This document shows positions 46,914-59,200 of a stretch of 64,000 bases of DNA, piece by piece (within the stretch, counting starts at the first letter, position 1; every line of letters begins with the position of its first letter). This DNA comes from Sordaria brevicollis. Lineage: Eukaryota; Ascomycota; Sordariomycetes; Sordariales; Sordariaceae. The stretch is from the NCBI GenBank assembly GCA_033439795.1, contig JAUTDP010000009.1, positions 1,240,001 through 1,304,000 of the forward strand, given 5' to 3'. The notes beneath the pieces were generated by a model. The model did no database searches and had not been told where the DNA came from. It saw nothing but the letters and a program-made list of their open reading frames with translations. A program made the position numbers and the translations under genes.

Positions 46914-47958
46914 TTATGAAGATGACGAGCTAGCAGCTGGTGCCTTGTTGTCTGTTGGGGGGATGAACGGCTCGGCGGAACGAGGAATGGGCCAATGGGC
47001 ATAGATCATCTGCTTCCTGAGGTGGACAGGTGTGACGTTGGGAGGCTGGTCGGGGATATCCTTCTTGAGACCCTTTATAGTAGGAAGAGACTGTGTAAGT
47101 TTTCGCACAACGGATATGGGATGAACGTGTGGTGAGTGATGATGATAGATATCTTCAAGTCTAGACGACTTTGAACAATATGGAGAGTCGATGAGGGGGC
47201 CGCATGCCAACATTCAAGTGCTCGAGTCATGCGCTTATACCATATCTTATCACGTTGATGATAGACGGAGGAAAATAGAAATCACTTACCAAGTTCTCAA
47301 ACACACACTTGTTCAACTTCCACTCAGCAGGACGGCATTGCCAAAGCTGCTGGTTGTTGTCTTCAAGGCATGACCAGTGCTTGCGGAACTCTTCCAGGCA
47401 TGACTTGTTGATGTCGGCGATGCTATGACAGAGGTTCGACCCCGTATCCATGTTAGCCAAAGTGTCTCCACAATGTTCCCCATACTCCTGATCCACGACA
47501 TGACTCTCTCGACCTCCGGTTTATATCATCCTCCAAACCTCCAACACCTGGGTTCAACTTACACGCTCCGGGCGCATCTGGTAACCCTTCGGCCCTCCTT
47601 CAAACACTCAAACTCGCCCTTTCCGGGGTTCTCATTCTTGCACTGCATGAAATCATCGTTGTAATCGCGGCACCGGGCTCCGATGAAGAAGGCGGCCGAC
47701 ATAAGCGGGGCAGAACTGGCACCGAGTTCCTTGACCTTGGGGATCGAGTCCGGCAAGGGGGTGGTGTCGTAAAGCACCTGTTGGTTGAACCTGTGATATG
47801 TTGATAATGGTCAGCCCCTCCGTCATAATAGTGAATGGTTCATGGGTTCGCAATCGCAGTCGCCGTCGCCAACTGTGGACATTGCAAAACATGCCAATTG
47901 CTCTCCTGCAGCTGGGCACAAGCTATGGGATTACATACTGGGGAATACGAGTAGCCAT
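46914..47958 (-). CDS. nuo-20.8: mitochondrial complex I subunit NDUFA8 / PGIV
   Basis: Exons are 47958-47939 (20 nt), 47790-47563, 47422-47290 and 47072-46914, phase-consistent, for 179 residues starting MATRIPQFNQQVLYDTT. Four CX9C motifs are intact: Cys 47/57, 69/79, 91/101 and 112/122. This double twin-CX9C (CHCH) arrangement defines NDUFA8, an accessory subunit on the intermembrane-space side of NADH:ubiquinone oxidoreductase, imported and oxidised by the Mia40 pathway. The segments FMQCKNENPGKGEFECLKEG and KHWSCLEDNNQQLWQCRPAE agree with my memory of the Neurospora 20.8-kDa subunit. The last acceptor is set so that ENL joins GLKKDIPDQPPN; an upstream AG would add six residues. The tail ends in a Ser run. 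It is the last intact gene before the RIP domain. Confidence 0.92.
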
Positions 47959-48600
47959 CTTGTCGGTTCAGGCGAGCCTGTCGTGGATCGCAAAGGCAAA
48001 CAAATCGAGGCTTCGAGGGCAGGTTTTGGACGGGTAGCTTGGTGATGGTGTCGTACCTCTCTCTTGCCGGCTACCCTCGAGTGGCCTGGCTGTGAGTGGG
48101 TCGCGGCTGATTGTTGTTGATTGGCTACTGTGTAGTGAAGCCCAAATTCTTGGCAACCTTAGCTGTGTACTGCGGTGGGGGGCCAACGGTTGCCGGGCCG
48201 TTGCCAGGCGGTTGCCTATAAACAACGGTTGTAAATGAAGTACTGTTTCTGGTCGGTTTTAAGCGCACAACGGTTTTCAAATCAGAAACCGTTGTACCCC
48301 TACCTATATAAAATTGCGTACAAATCTAGTATAGGGAGAATAAAGTTAGGGAGGAAGCTGCGATAGTTACGGTCGTAAGGTAGGTGGGTGCCCTAGGCGG
48401 TCGGGTAGATTTTCCGGCGGGCGGTCTACGGGTTCAATTTACGGTAGGATTTTCAAAATTTAGGTTATAGGGCGCATTGCAATCTAGGCGTTCGGTTTAG
48501 TACCTAGCCTAAACGCGCTCGGCTACCCGGCTATATTTAGTACCCTATACCCGGTACTATACTGCGTACCGGCTCCGGCGTACGGTTAGTACGGGATTAT
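47959..48600. other. transition from host genes to the AT-rich domain
   Basis: The first 200 bp are the promoter of the complex I gene. From about 48,180 there are repeated CGGTTG motifs and a hairpin (listed). GC content stays moderate to about 48,600 and then collapses. Confidence 0.5.
48267..48295. repeat. perfect 10-bp inverted repeat with 9-nt loop
   Basis: ACAACGGTTT (48,267-48,276) and AAACCGTTGT (48,286-48,295) are exact reverse complements. A related CAACGGTTG occurs at 48,223-48,231, and CGGTTGCC-type units at 48,184-48,216. Confidence 0.85.
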
Positions 48601-50379
48601 ACTCTAAGTATTATATTATATTAGGATTTAGAGCGGTATATTATAAGGATTTAATTATAATATTAATAGGATAATTTAATATAATTCAATTAAAGATAAT
48701 TATTATAATTACGACGACCGGGAGCCCTATATTAAAAGTACTTAAAAATAAATATTATAGCGGATTCGAATTGAAACGGAGCTATAATAGCTATAATAAA
48801 TTTATAAAGTAGAGGCAAACTATATTATTCGTTAATAAATACTAATTAATATATATTATATATTATATTTATATTTGTATTATAATAGAATAAGCTAGGA
48901 AAATTTATTATATAGTAAATAATAATAATAGTTAGAAATAGATTATATCCTTTACTATATTTTTTAATTTAATTTAGGCTAAAGGTAGATTATATCCTAA
49001 AATACTAGGGCGAGTACCGGTTGGTAGTTCGGTTTCTTACGATTATAATAATTATTAATATTAATAATATAGAGATAATTAGTAAGAATAGCGGGAAGGC
49101 CGACGATAATAAATTTACGAATATTTAATACTATATTTAATCCTAAACCCTTAACTTCGACGTCTTTAATTAAAATTAATTTGGTTATTATAAGGAAAAT
49201 CCGACGTTCTTCTATCCTTTTATTCTCGTAAACGAAAATATAATTAATATAGGCTATATTATAATTTCGGTAGTAAATATAATTATTAATATTAAAAGTA
49301 AAGCGCTTAAAGGTTCTATATATAAATTACGGCATTAATAATAAGGTTAGCGGTAAATCCAATTCTAAGGAGGCTGAGAGTAGTATATATATAGTGAGAA
49401 ATTTAGGAAATTCGGGGTATATAGTATAGTAGTAGATGGATTTAACGAGGTACTTAGTATAGCTATAAAAATTATATAGGTGTAAATACATTGTAGAGTT
49501 AATGAATTTTAGAGAGTCTCTAATTCCTATATTAGTTTACGGAATAATATAATAATACGTCCTAAATTTAAAAATATTATTTAAAACCCTATTAATAATA
49601 AATAAATCTTAATATTTTTTTTATCCAATTGGGTAATATATTAAATATATTATTAATGAAAAGGGGGTAAACCGTTATATTTTACTATATTAAAAATCCA
49701 TTTTATATATTAATTTACGGCCAGTTTTTTATTTTCCGGTATATAAATAATATAGAATAATTACAATTTATAATTAATATAAAAGACGGCTTTTCCGTTA
49801 AACGTTTTTAAATATATAATTTAGGATGTAAATTAAATAATATGCGATTTAAAAGATTTAATATTATATAGAACGAACTTATATTACCGACCGGTAAATT
49901 ACGTCGGCGTCGTTTTTATAATATTACGATTACCGAATCCGGTAATTTGTCCGAATTCCAACTTACTCTAAAATATAAGAAATAAGAATGGTCTACGGGA
50001 TTATATATGTAAGTAGGGATAAACGAGGGGGATAGGGTATAATATTTATATAATATTATTATTAATATTACGCTCTATATTAAAATATAATATTACGTTT
50101 AGTTTATAATATTAAATATCGAAATAGAATAGACGTTGGGTAATAAGGTAAATAGTATATATTTATTAGAAAATAATACCTTTTTAGTATATTATATACC
50201 GCTAGGTTTAAATATTATTATATTTAATATATTATAGTCCTTATTATACGTATCGAATAGCAACCGACGGAACCCCTTTAATATAAACCTCGAAGATAAT
50301 AATAAATTAGGGTTTTTATTATATAAATTAATTTAAATATAAATTGTATAATACGTTTTCTTTATAAATATATCGGTGA

Positions 50380-53300
50380 ATTTACTAATTACGGATATAT
50401 GTAAGTAATTAGAAATAAGGTTATTTAAATCGAGTATTAAATCCTATAAATACCGGTCGTTTAAGGCGTTTAAATTAATTTCGAATTCCGGCTCTTCTAA
50501 TTTATTAATTAGTATTACGCTTAAGCGGATCTTATCGTTTTTAGCCTAATTTAATAGTACTTCGTATATTATAGGAAAAGTATAAGTAATATTTTTAATT
50601 TACTTCGTAAGGGCGGGGTCTATTAAAGAGAATAAATTAAATAAAATGAACCTTATAGTATAAACGATACGATTTTATTATAAAAATTATTATTCGACGT
50701 TTTTACTATTCGTTAATATTGCCGCCGCTTTTTTTAACTTATATTTTATATTACGATAATTATTAATATTTATTTAATTAAAGCGTTTAGTTAGTATCGC
50801 GACCTAGGTTTTATATATAGTACCGATGGCCGATTTAATTTACGATTACGTAGTCTACGCTATTTAATAAATAAATCCCGTTTAATAGCGATATTGAGGG
50901 TACTGGTACCGCTTTAACCTTTTAAAGGTAGTAAAATTATTAGTGGTCTTGGCTTATTAAATTTACCTATAATATTTTTCTTCTCCTAATATATTTAATA
51001 ATTTAGGAGGATTATATTCGTCTTATATTTAATTATAGTAAATATTTAAATATATATTAGGCTTTAAAGCTTTTATAATATACTTCTTTAAATATATTAG
51101 TAAAGAAGAGCCCCTAATTATATTAATAATTATTATAGCGGTTAGATTGATAATATTATCGGTATTTAAATTATATTCCTATAATATATTATTTAATATA
51201 TCTAAATCTATACCTTCTCTATCGTTATCGAAATTAATTATTCTAAAAGTTATAAATAATTTACGAAAGGAAAGTTGTAACGGTAATTCTATTATTCGAG
51301 CCTTATTTTTAAAAGCTTTTTTAGCTTTTAAGTTCTTAATAATACCTTTAATTACGGCTTTATATATTTAGGTATATTAATTTCATAATTTTATGTAGTA
51401 GTTAAGTATTTTTATATATTCCTCTTTAATTAATTTAATATTTATAAGGAGTAAATTATTATATACTATCGTCGTTAGAATATTCGTAATAGCTTAAAAT
51501 AATACTTTATTATTATATAATTACTTTGCCTCTCTTTTATATACGGCTTTCTATATATTTTATATTATAGGTTGGATATAGTATTTCTTTAATTACGAAA
51601 GGAATAGAATTGGCGTAATAATCGATTATTTAATATATTATAATAAATTGTAACTTTTGAAGTATTTTATTGGCGACGGTAATGCAATCTAATCCGGGGG
51701 GAACGGTTAGTTTTTAAAGATATAATAATATTCGGCTTTAATAGGGTTAATAAAGAATATATTGAATAATATCTCGTATATATATATAATTATACTTTTA
51801 AATTTTAAATATATTAAGTTAGGAGGTCGTATTAAAATCGTATTAAGTATTGGCGTTAAATCGAATAACGTTGGGCGTATTGTAGAAACTCCTTATTATT
51901 TATTATATACTTTTTTTTTCCCTTGGGCTATTAAATTAATTTCGAATTCGTAGCGTATTTAAAAATATTAATAATAATATCGATATATTTCGACCCGATT
52001 AAATAATTTAAAAATATTCTATTTATTTACAATATAGTTTAGGTTAATATAATAAAATTAGTAGAATTTAAAACCCGCGGGATTAATAGTGCCGGTATTT
52101 TTATTTTATTAAAGTATATCTCCTATATAATATAATATAAATGTATACACTTGTATTGGCTTTCTTTAAATATTGATAACAACCCTTTATTTAAATAATA
52201 TTATATATTTGAGGGTTTTTATAACTTTATTGAAATTTAATATATAAGGGCCTAATGCGATAGGAAAAATATTAGCGTTACGCGTACGACCGTCGCTATA
52301 TAATACTCCGGCTAATAATTAATATATGCTTATAATAAACCGATAGGTATTGTAGTAAAGATTAAATCCGTTTATAAATATTAATATTAAGTAATTTAAT
52401 ACTTCTATACCCTAATTATTAATTTTATTTTATTACTCCTCGAAATATATACAATTATATATTTCGAATTTTAATTATATTTAAATTGGCGGGGTAAATA
52501 CTATAAGAATAATTCGTTTAATATTATTATTATTTAATAGTTTATATATAGTACGTTATATTAAAAAACCCTTTTTTTTAAATTTTAGTCGTATTATATA
52601 CTTTAGGAGTAAATTCTTAATAAGCGGATAAATACGGGTGTTTTTATCCTTTTTTCGAACGTTAATTAGAGGGTTTGGGTTATTTAGGATATCGCTATAA
52701 TAATAGTTAATTATAACGCGTATACGGTTATAATAATATAGCTCCGTAATTTAATATTTAAATTCGAATTATATAATTAATTCTTTCTTCCTATCCGATT
52801 TAAAATTTATCGCCCCGGTTGCATTTAGGTTAATAATATTAGGATATTTTTCCTATATTTAATTAATATCGAAATATTTGTTAATAATAATAATAATTTC
52901 GCCGGGCTTATATATAATCCGCTTAGTAAAATTCTTGCCTACGGTTTTAATATAGCCGATATATAATATACGGTTTTTATTATTATTTGAAAACCTGTAT
53001 AAATAAAGATCCGATTTATTATTAAGGTATTAGAAGTAAATAAAGTCCGAAGGGAATATAATTTTACTAGCGTCGTCCCCTTTAATAAAATAAATATACT
53101 TTCCGGATATTGTACGTACGGACCTTCCTTAGTATTTAAAGTTATGAAATAATTTTATTGGATTATCGATAAAATAGGCTATTCCTTTATATATAGTATA
53201 TTTTACCGTATTGGAATTTAAGAATATTTAGTAAATTAATTTTAAATTTATAAAATATATAAGTAATAGGATAGTATCTTTATCCTCCTCTGGGTCGGGT

Positions 53301-54294
53301 TTCGATTTCTCTACGTTAGGTATTTCTAATTCTTAATTTTAATTGGCTATAGTTTTAGCTTTAGTAGCTTCTTCCCTTTTTTTAGCGGCTATTTCGGTCT
53401 TTATTTTCGAAATTATTAACGGTATAATTGATTTCTTTATATCGAATAAAGGGAACCGACTTTTAATTTATTTCTTTAAGGTTTCGATTATTTTAAGTAA
53501 TTTATTAATATTTAATACGGGTTGGCCGTTATAATTATAAAGAAATCCTAAAATTTTGAATAGCGCTGTATAAACCCGATAGAATATATAAATAATATAA
53601 GTATATATACCGAGAGTAAATTGGAAATCGGATAAATTTAAATGCTAATTATAGGAGTAATATAGTAGTATCGATTTATTTTCGATGTAGCCTTTTAAAA
53701 TATTCGGGCCGGATATATTTATATCCTCCTTTACTTTAGATTTAATAAGTTATTTATCGATAAAAGTATTGTCGAATAGTATTATATTTAATTAGTCTTT
53801 ATAGAATTCTATTTAGGTATATTTTATATTTAAGTGTAATTATTTAACGTTAATTATATTGTCTATATCCTCGATATCGATATTTAATTCGCTACGGAAT
53901 AGAGCGTTTTAATTAAATAAATTTATAGTAGATATAATATTAATATATAATTTGGAATATAGTTGAAAAGAAAATTACTTTTAAGTTCCGATTTATTATC
54001 GCTAAAATTACCCGCTTCTCTTGTACCGATATTACCGTTATTATTTAATCCGTTTATAAGGTTAAGAATAGGATTGGATATTAAAATATCGTTATTATTT
54101 CTATTTTCGAATAAAGGGGTAAAGCCTAATAAACCTAAGTTTAATACTTAATTAATTTCCGGTTATAGAATATCGTTTTTATAAACGGGTTAGGTAAGAG
54201 GGGTATTACGAAATTTATATCCTAATTTGAATATCGATATCGATAATCGAAGTTCTAATTAAGGTTCCCCTTAAAATTTAGGTCGTTTCGGCAT
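50380..54294 (-). pseudogene. large RIP-mutated protein, transposase-like
   Basis: Read on the minus strand from ATG 54,294, the frame starts MPKRPKF and is broken only by TAA/TAG, apart from a frame change near 53,900-53,990 (intron or indel) and one TGA near 51,390. It continues for about 3.9 kb. Segments that still look like protein are KKREEATKAKTIA, GRSVRTISGKYIYFIKGDDA, LYYNTYRF, LYSDGRTRNANIFPIALGP, GDILQQNKNTGT, PFPPDQIALPSPIKYFKSY and LNILGEEKYYR. The order LY(x)DG, then (N)xFPxxLGPxxxNF, then GDxxQQxxNxG matches a family of very large proteins I remember as repeated in many fungal genomes and resembling CACTA-type transposases. The family name and the catalytic residues are uncertain. 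Lower-level remnants may extend to 48.6 kb. Confidence 0.6.
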
Positions 54295-56269
54295 TGTAGA
54301 ATCTCGCGACCGTACTACGTAAATTATCTACGAAAGAGCTTTTAACGTAATTGCGTAGTATTATTCCGTGGATGAAAGATGTTAATATTATAAAAATAAT
54401 ATATTTGTAAATAGGAGGGGAGGAGGGAGGTATTCGATACGCGACGCGAATTTTATACCGCGTTACGGCTAAGCTTTAATTCTAATGAATGGAAAGCGGT
54501 TATTAATATTTAAACCTTAAGGCCCGCGTAAATAGGAAATATACTAAAAACTACGAAATAAACTAATATACGTTGGTATAATGAGATGGGGCGGATAAAC
54601 AGGTATAAGGGTATATGGCTAGATAGTAGATTTTTTCCGAATTTTTTCGAAAATTTTTCGTAGTTTTTCATTCTGGAGGAATTCTTCTAGGGATTTTCCC
54701 TGGTTATAATTTGAGAAAAGAGGTATAGGATAAGGATATATTATAATGAATTAATTTGAAGGAAATATAATAGTAATATATTAAGTAAATTAAGAAAGAA
54801 AATTGTGGAATAAATTTCGGACTTTTATATAGAAAGAAGGAAAGCTCTAAAGGAATAAAAGGAGAAAAGGGTAATTAGAAAGAAAAGAAAAGAAGGTTAA
54901 GCAATTTTTGCTAGAATAATAATTAGATTTTATTTAATCTTTGAAATAAAAATCTTCTTCAATTTGGTGAAAATTAGCTCCTTAATTAAATTTTTAAAAC
55001 TTCTTAACCCTACCTCTATAATAGGTAAAAGAAAAAATATAATTAAATTGAAAAAGATATTCCTATTATTAGATTACTCCTTTCTCCCCTATAAATTTAC
55101 TTCCTTCTTTATTTTTTTAATCTTATTAAAAGTTTTTAATATAGTTCCTTTCCTAATTATTGTAGTAATAATAGTTGTTTAGGGTTATTTTTTTTCCCTA
55201 TTTTAAATGGTAATAAGGACGAAATTGAGTTTTAAACTTCCAGCTAGATTGGTTAAAGCGGACTTAATACTTTAAAACGATAAGATTAGGAATTTTAATA
55301 ATCTAACGGTTATAAGAAAAGAATAATAGAAAATAAATATCGAAATAGAATTAGAAATATATTATTTTAAATATATTGCGGGATTCGTTATAGAAATAAA
55401 ATAATATATAGGATAAGTATAAATGCAATTATAGCCTTCTTAATATTAGTTATTATACGTTATAAAAACGTCCCTAGAAATTAAATTAGGAATAGATTAT
55501 AAATTTAGAAAATTTATAATTTTTAATATTAAGCGAACGATAATTAATTAGCCGAGGATTTGATAATAGATTCCCGGCTTTGAAGCCGATAATTAAAATA
55601 AATATTATTAAATTAAAAGCCTCGCCCCAATTTTAATATTAAATTAATATTTTGCGTAAATCCGATAATAGGGTATATATAAGCGAATAGTAATCGGCGC
55701 CGGGGCTTCGAATATATATAATACTTATTTAATAATTCTAAGAATTTTATTTTAATACGCGTCGTCGGAATTTTTAAAATGTAATATATTTATTTAATAA
55801 TTTCTAACCCCTTTACCTTAATATATAATAATTTATTCAATTAAATTTAATATATATTATATTATTTAATATTAATTAAAATATAATTTATTTTCTATTA
55901 ATAAAGGGCTAGATTTTGTATAAGGATGTAGTAGTATTTTATATTAGCGTTTATTTAATAAAAGGTTCCCCTCGAATATTTTTTACTATTTCGTATTCTT
56001 TATTAATAATAAATTAATAAAATATTTGTTAATATTAGTACTAAAGTTAATAATTTCTACCTATAATAATTCTTAATTAATAATTAATTTACTTATTATA
56101 TTTATTAATCCTTTTTCCGTATTTATTTCTTCGTTTCTTTATTTATTTCCCCTTATACCTTTTATACGTTCCTTACCCTCTTCCCTCCTAAATATAATAA
56201 ATTCTAATTAAATTTTTGATTATTAAATTTATTTTGAGAATAAGGATGGTAATAATTAGAATTAATAAT

Positions 56270-59200
56270 AGAACCTTAACCCCGTTTTAAATTAAACGAT
56301 TATAACGTTCTTTATATATTCTTCGAAGGATTTTAATCTTAAGAAGAAGTTTAAAAATAAAAATATTATTAAATTTTTCTTAAATTTCGAAGATAAAACG
56401 AATTTCGTTAAATAGTATAATAATGAAGAAAAAATTAATATATAATACTAATAATATAAGCCCCAATCTTAAAATATTATTAAAGGTATTATCCGTTCTA
56501 TTAAAAAAGAGAATAAGCCCGTTACGTAAGTAAGGTTTTATAATAAATTCCGTATTATTTATCGTACTTACGACTTGGAGTAGATAGATTCTAATATAAA
56601 TAAGCTCTAGGATTTTTACTATAAGCGTATTAAAAATAATAAAAAAATTATTAATAATATTATTTTTAAATATTATTAACTATTAATTCGGTAAAAGTAA
56701 ATTAATTAAGAAATTGTCGAAAGGTTAGCAATTATATACTTCTATAAAAAATTATTTTACCGTTATTATATTAATTTTATTATTTATTTCGGTAAGGATA
56801 AAAATAAATTCTTTAAAATAATATAAATTAATTTTTCTACGAAATTTTTTAATTAAATTACTATTTACTATCGAAGGGAAGATAGTAATTCCGATTTTAA
56901 TTTTAATAACTTTTCTAATTCCTTTAGCGATAGCGATAGCGATAAAAATAATAAAGTAATAGAAAAAATTACTATTATTAAAATTAAGATTTTTAATAAT
57001 AAAAAGGATTTTAATAAAAAGAAGATTACGACCGTTAAATAAAAAATTATTAAGGAACTTATTATTATAAACGTTTTAATTAAAAGCCTTTAAAATATAT
57101 AAATTACTTATATTAAAGTAGCGAATTAATAAATTGAGAATTTTGAGAATCGTTTCCGAAATTTTTTTAAGAGTAATTATATTCCTTAAATTAATATTAT
57201 AATAATATAATCGATTAAATAAATTTAATTAATAGAAAATATAACTTATTATTAATATAGATAATTTAGTTATATTTAATATTAATATAAAAATAAGGAC
57301 TATTATATAAATAAGGGATAAATTTATTAGGTTAAAATTAATAAGGAATAAGGCCGTAAGTAATAATTCTATTTAGGAAGTAATATTAAGTTAATATAGT
57401 ATATTCCGAACGATATAGTCTCTATTACTTCTCGTATAAACCGCTTTAGAAATATATTTAAATCCTATATAATTTACTATAATAAATACTTTAAATATAA
57501 TAAATTCCGGGAATAAGAAACCGAAATTTATTTTAATAGGTTTACCCTTAATTTTAATTTTTTAAAATTAGAATATTAATAAAAGTAGCGAAAAGTTTAA
57601 AATCGTCGCCGAATTAATCTTTAAAATAATATAATTTTAATTAACGAATTATTTCTTTAAATTAATTATAATTTAATTAATTTATATTTAACGTTTCTTC
57701 TTTTTTTTATTTAGAAATTTTTCTTAATATTTTAAATCCTAAAATAAATTATAAAGAGGGAAATTATTATTACGCTTATTTAAACGCGGAGAAGATTAAT
57801 AATTCCTCGTAAACCCCCTTCTAATATAAATCGAAAGGAGAGGTTATAATTATTACCCGTAAGAAGGCCAAATTTTAACCCTCGTATAAAGGATATAACG
57901 GATTAAAAAAATGTACGAATAACGGTAATTAAAATTATATTTAAATTAATTCTTTAATTAGAATTAATTTTTACCGTTATTATTAAGTTGTTAAAACTTA
58001 TAAACGAATTTCTAATTAAAATTTAGAAACTTCTAATTAATAAATCCGTTTTTAAATTTAAGGATTTTAATAATTTTAAAAATTATATAAATTATAAAAT
58101 TATTTAAATTAAGGAAAATTACCCGATTATTAATAAAATTATAAATATTAAATTATAAATTACTTTCGAAAATGTAATTATAACTACTCCCGAATCCGGT
58201 TAATTATTTAAAGAATTAATTAATTTTAAATATTATTAAAAAGCTTTTAAGGAAGCCTTTTAATTAATATACGATAATAATATTATTAAAAATAATAATT
58301 TAGAAATTAATTAATTCCGCCCGTATAATTTATAAATTAATACCGTTATTATAGTATTTAAAAAGCCTTTATATAAGGATTAAAAAAAGAAGTTTAGTAA
58401 TATCTTCGCCGCGTAAACGTATTAATCTTACTATTAAATCGTAAATTTTAAGATAATATTTAAAAACGAATTAATTCGAATTTGTAAGGAGGATTTTCAA
58501 ATTATATTCTATAGCGAAAAATTATTATTTAATAAGGAGGTTACGCGTATATAAAACCTTTTTACGCTAATAATTAATATTAAATTTAAAGGTAGCGAGA
58601 AAGTTATAACTCTTTTAAATAATAATACGGAAGTTAATACTATATTTATTAATTTAGTCGATAAATTTAATTTTAGTAATATAAATTATATAATTATTAA
58701 TATTAATTTTAATAACGGAAGGGTGTAATTTGAAAGTAAAATAGTAGAGGATATTTTCCTATTCGATAAAAATCGGAAAGTATATTTTATAATTATTCGG
58801 AATTAATTCTTTCGTTACGAAATCTTATTTAGTTTTCCGTTTATTAAAAATATTAATATTATAATAAATTATATTAACGTCGGAACTATTCGTACTTATT
58901 TTATTATAGGAAGAATAAAAATTAATACTTTCTTCGTTATTAAAGAGTAAATAAACGCTTTCGGGCAGCGGGTTTAATTCCCTTACTATAATTATTTACC
59001 TTATTATTATAAATAATACTTAAAAATCTACTCTAACGAATAAATCGCTTTATAAATTTATTAAAATAAATTTAAAAGAAAATAATAAGAGATTTATAAA
59101 AGGTATTAAAATTAATAAGGATAATAAGAATTACCTTTCTTTAAGAAAGGAAATTATAAATATTATTATCGCTTTATTATATAATAAAAAGTATAACGAA

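Noticed and set aside
46564..47004. Plus-strand 146-codon ORF overlapping the last exon of the complex I gene
   Set aside because: It is antisense to well-supported coding sequence, and its composition is not protein-like.
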